Shown: positions 1-7,209 of the stretch, one piece after another | How the letters are laid out: each line of letters begins with the position of its first letter | How positions within the stretch are numbered: position 1 is the first letter of the stretch | NCBI GenBank assembly: GCA_963816435.1 | Contig: CAWFKS010000016.1 | Location: forward strand, 192,155 to 256,154 | Direction of reading: 5' to 3' | Length of the DNA stretch: 64,000 nucleotides | Origin: CAWFKS01 sp963816435 | GTDB taxonomy: Bacteria > Pseudomonadota > Alphaproteobacteria > Rhizobiales > Rhizobiaceae | Notes under the pieces: model-generated | What the model saw: only the letters and a program-made list of their open reading frames with translations | What the model was told of the DNA's origin: nothing | Databases searched by the model: none | Program-made: the position numbers and the translations under genes

Positions 1-270
1 GGCGCCGCCTCGGCCTGCTGGCCGGGCTGTGCTTCGCCCTGGCCCTGTGCGGCGGTGTCGCCAGCAGCGGGTTGCGCGGCGGTGTCGCCGGCGGGCGGCG
101 TCGCGGCATCGCTCGGCGTGTCGGCCGGCTGCGAAGTGGCGGGCGCCGTCTGGCTCCAGATTCTGGTTTTCCTGCGCAAGCGCCGGGGCTACGGCGATCA
201 GCAATGCCGTGGACAGGGCACTCAGCGCCGTGGCGAGCGTGCGCCTGCGGCTCGTTGCGGCTGACATCAT
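1..270 (-). pseudogene. Secreted Ala/Pro/Gln-rich protein, 5' part, frameshifted, runs off the left edge
   Basis: The start codon at 270 overlaps the stop of the upstream membrane-protein gene (ATGA, 4 bases), so the two are probably translationally coupled. The first 35 or so residues are a classical signal peptide ending near APALAQ. The frame must then change by one extra base near 150-160, because only the shifted frame continues with coding-like composition: TAPATSQPADTPSDAA followed by a short repeat GDTAAQ. It resembles a disordered Ala/Pro/Thr/Gln linker of a periplasmic or envelope protein. No family is recognisable and the C-terminal part lies outside the window. Confidence 0.5.
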
Positions 271-632
271 GCGGTCCTTCTTCGGGTTCTGCTGTTTGCG
301 GTTGCGATCGACACGACGATGCCGAGAAGCACGACGACCATGGCAGCCATCAGCCACCAGCCGTGCAGGAACCATGCGGCGGCCAGCGTGCCCACGGCGC
401 CCAGGATGCCGAGCACGATGAAGACGACGCGCAGCGCGCCCGGTCCGGTGAGGTAGAGAACGATGCCGTCGACGATCAGCAGCGCACTCGCCACGATGAC
501 GAGAAGGGCGCCGGCCGATCCGTTGACGCCGGTCAGCGGCGCGAAATAATACCAGAGCGAAAGCCCAAGCCCGGCCAGCGCGGCGAGGATGACGAGGGCC
601 GCTCCCCAATCGGCGGCACGGGAATCTGACAT
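267..632 (-). CDS. Small four-helix integral membrane protein, unknown function
   Basis: A 121-residue protein starting MSDSRAADWG. It has four hydrophobic stretches of about 20 residues (roughly 9-30, 37-58, 65-87 and 92-110) and an Arg-rich cytoplasmic tail (RTRRR). A longer frame upstream adds 16 residues without hydrophobic character, so the inner Met at 632 is preferred. It overlaps the next gene by 4 bases, suggesting an operon of an inner-membrane protein and a secreted protein. The arrangement of helices resembles small DUF308/HdeD-like proteins, but that is only an impression. Real gene: high; function: unknown. Confidence 0.7.
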   Translation of the reverse strand: MSDSRAADWGAALVILAALAGLGLSLWYYFAPLTGVNGSAGALLVIVASALLIVDGIVLYLTGPGALRVVFIVLGILGAVGTLAAAWFLHGWWLMAAMVVVLLGIVVSIATANSRTRRRTA

Positions 633-815
633 GTCTGCTCCCAGCGATCCTGCTGAAACGGCGCGGCAGGTGGCGCGCAACGTGGCTCAATCGACGTTCA
701 ACGTGACTGCGCAGCGCAAGGTTCCGGCTTGCCGGGTGCGGCAGGAGCGCACACCATGTCTAAATTCGGCCCGGATTTCTGCTATTGCTCGCCGACATCT
801 GGAGAGGGCTTTCCG

Positions 816-1484
816 ATGACGAGGACGGCACGTGCGCTGGCCCTGGCCGCGGCAATGTCGGCGGCAGTGACGGCGCTGGGCGCAAGCGACGCCTTCGCCC
901 ATCCGCACGTCTTCGCCGAAGCGCGGCTCGACGTGCTGGTCGGCGCCGACGGCACGGTGACGGCACTGCGCCACCTGTGGCGTTTCGACGACCTCTTCTC
1001 CTCCACCGTCATCGTCGAATTTGACAAGAACAACGACCTGAAGCTCGACGATGCCGAGCTGGAAGAGGTCGGCAGCGTCATCCACGCCTCGTTGGCCGAC
1101 TTCAACTATTTCCAGCTCGTCACCCGCGACGGCAAGGACGTGGCGATGCGCGCGCCCGACCGGCTGATGGCGACCTACGAGGGCGACCAGCTCATCGTGC
1201 TGTTCGAATCGCAGCCGCAAGAGCCGCTGAAACTCGCCGGCACCGTCGATTTCGGGGTCTACGACCCGACCTTCTACACCGCGATCGACTTCGTCGAGGA
1301 CGACTACATGGCCGTCGACAACCTGCCGTCCGGCTGCACGCGCACGGTGATCCGGCCCGATCCGGACGAGGCGCTGGCACAGAACCAGTCGACCCTGACC
1401 GACGCCTTCTTCGACGATCCGGCCGGCACCGATTTGAGCAAGATATTCGCCACCAGGCTCGAGCTGACCTGCGGCGCGAACTAG
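816..1484 (+). CDS. DUF1007 family periplasmic protein (ZevA-like metal-transport partner)
   Basis: A 222-residue secreted protein. Residues 1-28 form a signal peptide cut before HPHVF, the conserved His-Pro-His start of mature DUF1007 proteins that is thought to bind a divalent metal. The body keeps the family pattern, including a DxNxDxxLxxxE segment (FDKNNDLKLDDAELEE) that looks EF-hand-like. ATG 816 has GGAGAG about 10 bases upstream; a longer frame from 729 lacks a signal. It lies 10 bases before a NicO transporter gene, the pairing known as ZevA-ZevB in Haemophilus zinc transport. A periplasmic metal-delivery role for Ni, Co or Zn is inferred. Confidence 0.88.
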   Translation: MTRTARALALAAAMSAAVTALGASDAFAHPHVFAEARLDVLVGADGTVTALRHLWRFDDLFSSTVIVEFDKNNDLKLDDAELEEVGSVIHASLADFNYFQLVTRDGKDVAMRAPDRLMATYEGDQLIVLFESQPQEPLKLAGTVDFGVYDPTFYTAIDFVEDDYMAVDNLPSGCTRTVIRPDPDEALAQNQSTLTDAFFDDPAGTDLSKIFATRLELTCGAN

Positions 1485-1494
1485 GGAGACGGGA

Positions 1495-2598
1495 ATGGGA
1501 CGAGGCCTGATCCTGCTCGGCTGCGTCGCCGCGCTGTCGCTGTTCGCCTTCGCCGAAGCCGACCTCGCCCACGCCCAGAGCTCACTCGGCATCGGCACCA
1601 ACGAGCCGGCGATGCCGTCCGGCGGCCTGTTCGCCTCGTGGATGGTGTGGATCAATGCAGAGCAGCAGCGCTTCTACCGCCTGCTCACCGGCGCGCTGAA
1701 GTCGATCCGCGACGGCGGCGGCGGGTTCTGGCTGCTGGTCGGCCTGTCCTTCCTCTACGGCGTCTTCCACGCCGCAGGGCCTGGCCACGGCAAGGCGGTG
1801 ATCTCCTCCTACATGATTGCCAACGAGGTGGCGCTGAGGCGCGGCGTCATGCTGTCCTTCGTCTCGGCCATGCTGCAGGCCGCGACTGCCATCGTGCTGA
1901 TGACGGCGGTGTTCCTGGTGCTGCGCGGCACGGCGATCTCGATGACCGACGCGGCGTTCTTCCTGGAGCGCGCCAGCTACGCGATGATCGCCGCCTTCGG
2001 CGCCTGGCTGCTGTGGCGCAAGGCCGCGCCGGTGTTCCGCCGCGCGCCGCAGCGGACGGCGCTGGCCGCGGCAGGCGCGACGGGCACGATGACCGTGCCT
2101 GTGGACGCCCCCGACCGGCACGCCCACGACACCGCCGGCCAACTGCATTCGCACCCGCACGATCACCGCCACGATCACGATCACGCGGCCGGGCTCGAGC
2201 ATGGCCACGCGCATGGGCACGACCACGACCATTGCGGACACGATCACGCCCCGGACCCGGGGCTGCTTTCGGGCGACCGTTTCGAGTGGCGGACGGCCTG
2301 GGCGGCGATCGTCGCGGTCGGGATCAGGCCCTGCACCGGCGCGCTGATCGTCTTGTCCTTCGCCTTCCTCAACGGACTGTGGACGGGCGGCATCGTCTCG
2401 GTGGTGGCGATGGGCCTCGGCACGGCGATCACCGTGTCCGCGCTCGCCATTCTCGCGGTGACGGCCAAGAACTGGGCGCTCGCCATCGCCGGCGGCGAGA
2501 GCCGCGCGGCGTGGCTTCATTCGGCGATCGAGATCGCCGGCGCGGCCTTCGTGCTGCTTCTCGGCCTCGCCCTCTTCAGCGCCAGCCTTTCGGCGTGA
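1495..2598 (+). CDS. NicO/RcnA-family nickel-cobalt-zinc transporter with His-rich loop
   Basis: A 367-residue inner-membrane transporter following the DUF1007 gene by 10 bases, with a good ribosome-binding site (GGGAGACGGG). An N-terminal signal-like helix is followed by six or so helices. The metal motif HAAGPGHGKA near residues 92-101 matches the HALEPGHSK motif of RcnA. Between two halves of the membrane domain is a cytoplasmic-type loop (about residues 203-253) with 17 histidines, mostly HDH and HGH units, expected to chelate Ni, Co or Zn. The family exports or imports these ions. ZevB-like zinc transport is an alternative to RcnA-like nickel efflux; the sequence alone does not decide. 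Confidence 0.9.
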   Translation: MGRGLILLGCVAALSLFAFAEADLAHAQSSLGIGTNEPAMPSGGLFASWMVWINAEQQRFYRLLTGALKSIRDGGGGFWLLVGLSFLYGVFHAAGPGHGKAVISSYMIANEVALRRGVMLSFVSAMLQAATAIVLMTAVFLVLRGTAISMTDAAFFLERASYAMIAAFGAWLLWRKAAPVFRRAPQRTALAAAGATGTMTVPVDAPDRHAHDTAGQLHSHPHDHRHDHDHAAGLEHGHAHGHDHDHCGHDHAPDPGLLSGDRFEWRTAWAAIVAVGIRPCTGALIVLSFAFLNGLWTGGIVSVVAMGLGTAITVSALAILAVTAKNWALAIAGGESRAAWLHSAIEIAGAAFVLLLGLALFSASLSA

Positions 2599-2697
2599 GG
2601 CTTCACCCCCGGCCGGCGGGCGCGCATCCGGAACAGCAGTGGCATCGCGCCGCACTTTCTGCTGACATGGCACGGTCCGATTTCCAGCAGTGACGCC

Positions 2698-2985
2698 ATG
2701 TCCGGCTACGTCTACATCCTGGCCAGCAAGCGGAATGGCACGCTCTACACGGGCGTAACGGCAGACCTGTCGCGGCGCGTGTTCGAGCACAAGCAGCGTC
2801 TTGGCCGCGGCTTCACGAACAGCTACGGCGCGGTCCGCCTCGTCTGGTACGGCGATTACCAGGACATTGGCGAAGCAATCGTCGCCGAAAAGAGGATCAA
2901 GAAGTGGCGCCGGGCCTGGAAAATCAGGCTGATCGAGGAGATGAACCCGGACTGGGCGGAACTCTACGGCGGAATGGGATGGTGA
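2698..2985 (+). CDS. GIY-YIG nuclease-domain protein (YhbQ/UPF0213-like)
   Basis: A 95-residue single-domain protein. The GIY-YIG core is visible as YVYILASKRNGTLYTGV (residues 4-20), followed by the conserved Arg in DLSRRVFEHK and the metal-binding Glu in GEAIVAEKRIKKW. Such small stand-alone nucleases are common in Rhizobiales, often several per genome, and may act in DNA repair. It is monocistronic, 100 bases after the NicO gene and just before a palindromic repeat. The biological substrate is not known. Confidence 0.88.
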   Translation: MSGYVYILASKRNGTLYTGVTADLSRRVFEHKQRLGRGFTNSYGAVRLVWYGDYQDIGEAIVAEKRIKKWRRAWKIRLIEEMNPDWAELYGGMGW

Positions 2986-3010
2986 AAGCGGCCGTGCCAG
3001 GATCGGCAAC

Positions 3011-3198
3011 GTCACGGAATGGGTCCCGGACAGGCTGCGCTACGCTCCGCCTTCCGGGATGACGCGCTGGTTTGACGGCGCGGCAAGACACAACAGCCGG
3101 CCACCTCCGAAATTCTGGCGAAAATTCCTCCACCGCGTCATCCCGGAAGCCGGGTCGAGCGACAGCGAGAACCGGCTGTCCGGGACCCATTCCGTGAC
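3011..3198. repeat. Intergenic palindromic repeat (RIME-like), 188 bp
   Basis: The ends are a perfect 23-base inverted repeat at 3011-3033 and 3176-3198 (outer part GTCACGGAATGGGTCCCGGA). A second, inner inverted pair, CTTCCGGGATGACGCG near 3051-3066 and its complement near 3133-3148, makes a nearly continuous foldback with a loop of about 65 bases. Nothing in it codes. It separates the GIY-YIG gene from the convergent denD-like gene. The layout is typical of mobile non-autonomous palindromes scattered between genes in Rhizobiales (RIME-type). No second copy was seen in this window. Confidence 0.75.
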
Positions 3199-3238
3199 AT
3201 GACCGCGAATTAGCAAAACCGCTGAGCAGGGCTCACGT

Positions 3239-4216
3239 TCACCCCGGCAGGCGGCCGCCGAGCTCGTCCTCGATATGGGCGCGGACGATGTCGTCGAAAC
3301 TGTCCTCGGCGACGAAACCAAGCGCCCTGGCGCGGGTGGCCGAAAACCGCGTCGGCCAGTTCTGCACGATCGCCCACACGGTCTCGTCCGGCTCCTCGCT
3401 GATCAGCGCCGAAATGCCGCTGCCGGCGACGCGCTCCAGCGCCTCGATCTGCTCGCCGACGGTGACGGCCACGCCGGGCATGGTGAGGTTGCGGCGCGGG
3501 CCGATTTCGGCCGTGTCGATCTCGGCGGCGCGGATCAGGAAGCCGACCGCCGCGCGCGGACTGGCATGGGTGTGCAGCACCGAGCGCGGCACCGGCAGCA
3601 CCGCCGGCTCGCCGGCCAGCGGCTCGCGGATGATGCCGGAAAAGAAGCTGGAGGCCGCGCGGTTGGGCGCGCCCGGCCTGACGCAGATCGTCGGCAGGCG
3701 GATGCCGATGCCGTCGAAGAAGCCGCGCCGCGAATAGTCGGCGAGCAGCGCCTCGCCGATCAGCTTCTGCGTGCCGTAGGAGGTGAGCGGCGTCGGGTGG
3801 AACTCGTCGGGGATGATGTCGGGGAATGGCGCGCCGAACACCGCGATCGAGGAGGAAAACACCAGCCGCGGCGCGTAGTCGGTGTGGCGCACGGCGTCGA
3901 ACAGGGCGCGCGTGCCGTCGACGTTGACGCGGTAGCCGAGGTCGAAGTTCGCCTCGGCCTCGCCGGACACGATGCCGGCCAGATGGAAGATCACGTCCGG
4001 CCCCGGCGTCACCAGGTTCGTCGCGACGCCCGGCTCGGCGAGGTCGGCCACATGGACGGAGACCTCGGCCCCCTCCAGCTCGACGGGTTGCGGCGCCACG
4101 ATGTCGGCGAGGTCGAGCGCGGAAATGGCGCGGCCGGCAAGCGTGCCGTCGCGCACCAGGCGCTCGGTGAGCTTGCGGCCGATCATGCCGGCCGCTCCGG
4201 TGATCAGCACGCGCAT
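3239..4216 (-). CDS. denD: D-erythronate dehydrogenase-like NAD-dependent epimerase/dehydratase
   Basis: A 325-residue extended short-chain dehydrogenase. The Rossmann motif GAAGMIG is at residues 7-13, the acidic NAD-selecting Asp in ALDL near 35, and the active-site pair YGTQK at 147-151 with SSS near 121-123. The overall sequence, including the C-terminal segment ending in DDIVRAHIEDELGGR, matches the DenD family as I recall it, which oxidises D-erythronate to 2-oxo-tetronate. The usual partners (OtnI, OtnC, DtnK/OtnK) are not next to it. A small membrane protein and another dehydrogenase follow upstream on the same strand, so this may be a three-gene operon. Confidence 0.8.
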   Translation of the reverse strand: MRVLITGAAGMIGRKLTERLVRDGTLAGRAISALDLADIVAPQPVELEGAEVSVHVADLAEPGVATNLVTPGPDVIFHLAGIVSGEAEANFDLGYRVNVDGTRALFDAVRHTDYAPRLVFSSSIAVFGAPFPDIIPDEFHPTPLTSYGTQKLIGEALLADYSRRGFFDGIGIRLPTICVRPGAPNRAASSFFSGIIREPLAGEPAVLPVPRSVLHTHASPRAAVGFLIRAAEIDTAEIGPRRNLTMPGVAVTVGEQIEALERVAGSGISALISEEPDETVWAIVQNWPTRFSATRARALGFVAEDSFDDIVRAHIEDELGGRLPG

Positions 4217-4220
4217 CGCC

Positions 4221-4427
4221 TCACCTCCCCTTGCGTCGCTGGCTGCGGCCGCGCAGCCAGAAGATGAAGAACAGTGCGCCGAGAAAGACGATCATGACGA
4301 CCGCCGCCAGCCACGGCGACCAGTCGCCCGCCGCCATCATCAGCGCCGGCAGGTACCAGACGAACAGGCCGAAGCCGATCATGATGATCGCCGCCGCGAT
4401 CGCCGAGTTGCGGTTCTCGTTGGTCAT
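4221..4427 (-). CDS. Small two-helix membrane protein
   Basis: A 68-residue protein with two transmembrane helices (about residues 8-28 and 38-57) separated by a short polar turn, and a basic tail RGRSQRRKGR. It sits 4 bases from both neighbours: its stop lies 4 bases before the start of the denD-like gene and its start 4 bases after the stop of the dehydrogenase gene. That tight packing supports a real gene co-expressed with the two dehydrogenases. No family assignment is possible. Confidence 0.7.
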   Translation of the reverse strand: MTNENRNSAIAAAIIMIGFGLFVWYLPALMMAAGDWSPWLAAVVMIVFLGALFFIFWLRGRSQRRKGR

Positions 4428-4431
4428 CGCG

Positions 4432-5190
4432 TCACAGCGTCCAGCCGCCGTCGATCGGGATCGCCGTGCCCGTGGTGAAGGCGGATTCGTCGGCGGCGAG
4501 ATAGACGGCGAGCGCGGCGATCTCCTCCGGTTCGCCGACGCGGCCCATCGGCTGGCGCGCCACGAACTGCTTCAGCGCGGTGTCCTTGCCGCCGACCGAC
4601 TTGCCGAGCTCTTCCACCCGCGCTTCCCAGGACGGCGAACGCACCGTGCCGGGGCAGATGGCGTTGCAGCGTATGCCCCTGGCGATGAAGTCGACCGCGA
4701 CCGACTTGGTGAGGCCGATGACGGCGGCCTTGGTGGCGCCGTAGGCGTAGCGGTTCGGCGCGCCCTTCAGCGAGGAGGCGCCCGACGACAAATTGACGAT
4801 CGAGCCCGACTTGCCGGTCTCCTCGGCCCGCGCCAGCATGCCCGGCAGGAAGGCGCGGATCATGCGGTGCATGGATTTCACGTTGAGGTCGAAGGAAAAG
4901 TCCCAGTCCTTTTCCGAGCAGTCGAGCACCGTGCCGTGATGGACGAAGCCGGCGACGTTGACGAGGATGTCGACAGGCCCGACCTTCTCGGCGTAGCGTT
5001 CGACGGCGCGCGTCGACATCACGTCGAGCTTCGCCTTCCTGGCGCGCCTGAGGTCGTCGAGCTTGGATCGGTCGAGATCGGAGGCATGCACCGTCGCACC
5101 CTCGGCGAGGAAAGCCTCCGCGATGGCGCGGCCGATGCCCTGCCCCGCCGCCGTGACCACCGCCACCTTGCCCTTCAGCCGTCCCGCCAT
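4432..5190 (-). CDS. Short-chain dehydrogenase, BDH2/DHRS6-like
   Basis: A 252-residue classical SDR. TAAGQGIG at 13-20 is the cofactor loop and D38 indicates NAD preference. NVAG is at 78-81, Ser near 136-139, and the catalytic YGATK at 150-154. Long identical stretches with animal DHRS6/BDH2 are apparent from memory: FVHHGTVLDC followed by EKDWDF, ATKAAVIGLTKSVA, and RGIRCNAICPGTV. That subgroup was described as a type 2 R-beta-hydroxybutyrate dehydrogenase and later linked to 4-oxo-L-proline reduction. The bacterial substrate is not established. The inner Met at 5190 was chosen because the 48 residues upstream are Arg-rich and non-homologous. Confidence 0.85.
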   Translation of the reverse strand: MAGRLKGKVAVVTAAGQGIGRAIAEAFLAEGATVHASDLDRSKLDDLRRARKAKLDVMSTRAVERYAEKVGPVDILVNVAGFVHHGTVLDCSEKDWDFSFDLNVKSMHRMIRAFLPGMLARAEETGKSGSIVNLSSGASSLKGAPNRYAYGATKAAVIGLTKSVAVDFIARGIRCNAICPGTVRSPSWEARVEELGKSVGGKDTALKQFVARQPMGRVGEPEEIAALAVYLAADESAFTTGTAIPIDGGWTL

Positions 5191-5239
5191 CCGCCGTCTC
5201 CTTCGATGCGCGCCAGCGGGAATAGCAGATCGCGGCGTG

Positions 5240-5926
5240 TCAGGCGAGGCTTGCCCGGATGTCTTCCAGCCGCCGCTTCTGCTGCCCGTCGGCGTCGAAG
5301 TTCGACGGGTCGAGCCACTGCCGAAGCGCCGCACCGATCACCGGCCAGTCCTTGTCGATCATCGCGAACCAGGCGGTGTCGCGGTTTTCGCCCTTGACGA
5401 CCAGGTGCTGGCGAAAGACGCCCTCGAAGGAAAAGCCGAAACGGGTCGCAGCGCGCTTCGACGGCGCGTTGTTGTCGTTGCACTTCCATTCGAAGCGGCG
5501 GTAGCCGAGCTCGTCGAAGACGTAAGCAGCGAACAGAAAGAGCGCCTCGGTGGCCGCCGGCTTGCGCGCGATCAGCCCGTTCCACAGCACGTTGCCGATT
5601 TCGATGACGCCGTTGGCCGCGTCGATGCGCATCAGCGTCTGGCGCCCGGCGATCCTGCCCGACGCCTTGTCGATGATGGTGAAATAGAGCGGATCCTCGC
5701 TCGCCTGCTTGGCGTCCAGCCACGGCTGGAAGGCAGCGCGGCTTTCCGGCGGATATTCCGGCAGCCAGCGGAAGCGCGAGTCGGCGTCCTCGGTGGTCGA
5801 GGCCTCGTAGAGCCCGTCGCCGTGCTTTTGCGCCGACAGCGGCTCCAGGCGCACGAAGCGGCCCTCGAAGATACGGCGCTCGGGCCGCGGCCGGGGCGTC
5901 CAGTGGCTGAGGTCGGTGGTCGGCAT
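5240..5926 (-). CDS. GNAT family N-acetyltransferase (RimJ/RimL-like)
   Basis: A 228-residue protein of the RimL-type GNAT fold. The N-terminal block RFVRLEPLSAQKHGDGLYEA and the C-terminal acetyl-CoA region with RKPAATEALFLFAAYVF, FEWKCNDNNAPSKRAATR and GFSFEGVFRQHLVVKG are characteristic of the subgroup that includes YkkB-like and ribosomal-protein acetyltransferases. It is divergent from the aminotransferase gene, with a 70-base shared promoter region. The acceptor cannot be told from sequence. Confidence 0.88.
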   Translation of the reverse strand: MPTTDLSHWTPRPRPERRIFEGRFVRLEPLSAQKHGDGLYEASTTEDADSRFRWLPEYPPESRAAFQPWLDAKQASEDPLYFTIIDKASGRIAGRQTLMRIDAANGVIEIGNVLWNGLIARKPAATEALFLFAAYVFDELGYRRFEWKCNDNNAPSKRAATRFGFSFEGVFRQHLVVKGENRDTAWFAMIDKDWPVIGAALRQWLDPSNFDADGQQKRRLEDIRASLA

Positions 5927-5996
5927 GGGCTCGCTCTGTATTGACTTTGTTGGCCGAGAGGCTCACAAAAACCTCGACGCGAACCAAGGTCCACCC

Positions 5997-7202
5997 ATGG
6001 GAACTCCAATGCTCCACACCGTCGCCGCCTATGACCGCATGGGCGAGGAAAATGCCTTCGCCGTGCTCGCCCGCGCCACTGCCCTTGCGCAAGCCGGCAA
6101 GGACGTCGTCAATCTCGGCATCGGCCAGCCCGACTTCAAAACGCCCGAGCACATCGTCGAGGCGGCGGTGAAGGCGCTGCGCGACGGGCAGCACGGCTAC
6201 ACGCCCGCCAACGGCATTCTCGCCTGCCGCGAGGCGGTGGCGCGGCGCACGCTGACGACCACCGGCGTCGAGGTGTCGCCCGACGAGATCATGATCATGC
6301 CGGGCGGCAAGCCGACCATGTACGCCGCCATCACCATGTTCGGCGAGCCGGGCGCGGAGATCCTCTATCCCGATCCGGGCTTTCCCATCTACCGCTCGAT
6401 GATCGAGTTCACCGGCGCGACGCCCGTGCCGGTGCCGATCCGCGAGGAAAACGGCTTTGCGTTCTCGGCCGACGAAACGCTGTCGCTGATCACGCCGAAG
6501 ACGCGGCTCCTGATCCTCAACTCGCCGGCCAACCCGACCGGCGGCGTGACGCCGCGCGCCGAGATCGAGAAGCTGGTGAAGGGGTTGCAGGAGCATCCGC
6601 AGGTGGCGGTGCTGTCGGACGAGATCTACGACGTCATGACCTATGACGGCGAGACCCATACCTCGCTGCTGGGCTTTCCGGAAATCCGCGACCGGCTGAT
6701 CGTCCTGAACGGCTGGTCGAAGACCTGGGCGATGACCGGCTGGCGCATCGGCTGGTCGATCTGGCCGAACTCCGAGGCCAGCGGCCATCTCTACGACAAG
6801 GTGCGCAAGCTGGCGGTCAATTGCTGGTCCTGCGTCAACGCGCCGACGCAGTTTGCCGGCATCGCCGCGATCGACGGGCCGCAGGACGAGGTCGAAAGGA
6901 TGATGGCGGCCTTCGACCACCGGCGCAAGATCGTGGTCGAGGGGCTGAACGAACTGCCGGGCGTCTCCTGCATCACCCCGAAAGGCGCCTTCTATGCCTT
7001 TCCGAACGTCTCCCACACCGGCTGGAAGGCCAAGGCGCTTGCCTCGGCGCTGCTGGAGGAATGCGGCGTGGCGCTGATCGGCGGGCCGGACTTCGGCGTG
7101 CTCGGCGAAGGCTATGTGCGGCTGTCCTACGCCAATTCGGAGGAAAACATCCTGCGCGCGCTCGAGCGCATGGCGGAGTTTCTGGGCAAGAACTCGCGGT
7201 AG
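5997..7202 (+). CDS. PLP-dependent class I/II aminotransferase
   Basis: A 401-residue fold-type I aminotransferase, from ATG 5997 (the upstream 27 codons are non-homologous). NPTGG is at 179-183, the PLP-ring Asp and Tyr in SDEIYD at 207-212, the Schiff-base Lys in SKTWAMTG at K242, and the carboxylate-binding Arg at 250 and near the C-terminus in YVRLSYA. The Gly-rich cofactor cup is MPGGKPTMY. It resembles AspC-like aminotransferases of Rhizobiales acting on aromatic or aspartate-family amino acids. It stands alone between divergent and convergent neighbours. Substrate unassigned. Confidence 0.9.
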   Translation: MGTPMLHTVAAYDRMGEENAFAVLARATALAQAGKDVVNLGIGQPDFKTPEHIVEAAVKALRDGQHGYTPANGILACREAVARRTLTTTGVEVSPDEIMIMPGGKPTMYAAITMFGEPGAEILYPDPGFPIYRSMIEFTGATPVPVPIREENGFAFSADETLSLITPKTRLLILNSPANPTGGVTPRAEIEKLVKGLQEHPQVAVLSDEIYDVMTYDGETHTSLLGFPEIRDRLIVLNGWSKTWAMTGWRIGWSIWPNSEASGHLYDKVRKLAVNCWSCVNAPTQFAGIAAIDGPQDEVERMMAAFDHRRKIVVEGLNELPGVSCITPKGAFYAFPNVSHTGWKAKALASALLEECGVALIGGPDFGVLGEGYVRLSYANSEENILRALERMAEFLGKNSR

Positions 7203-7209
7203 GACACGC

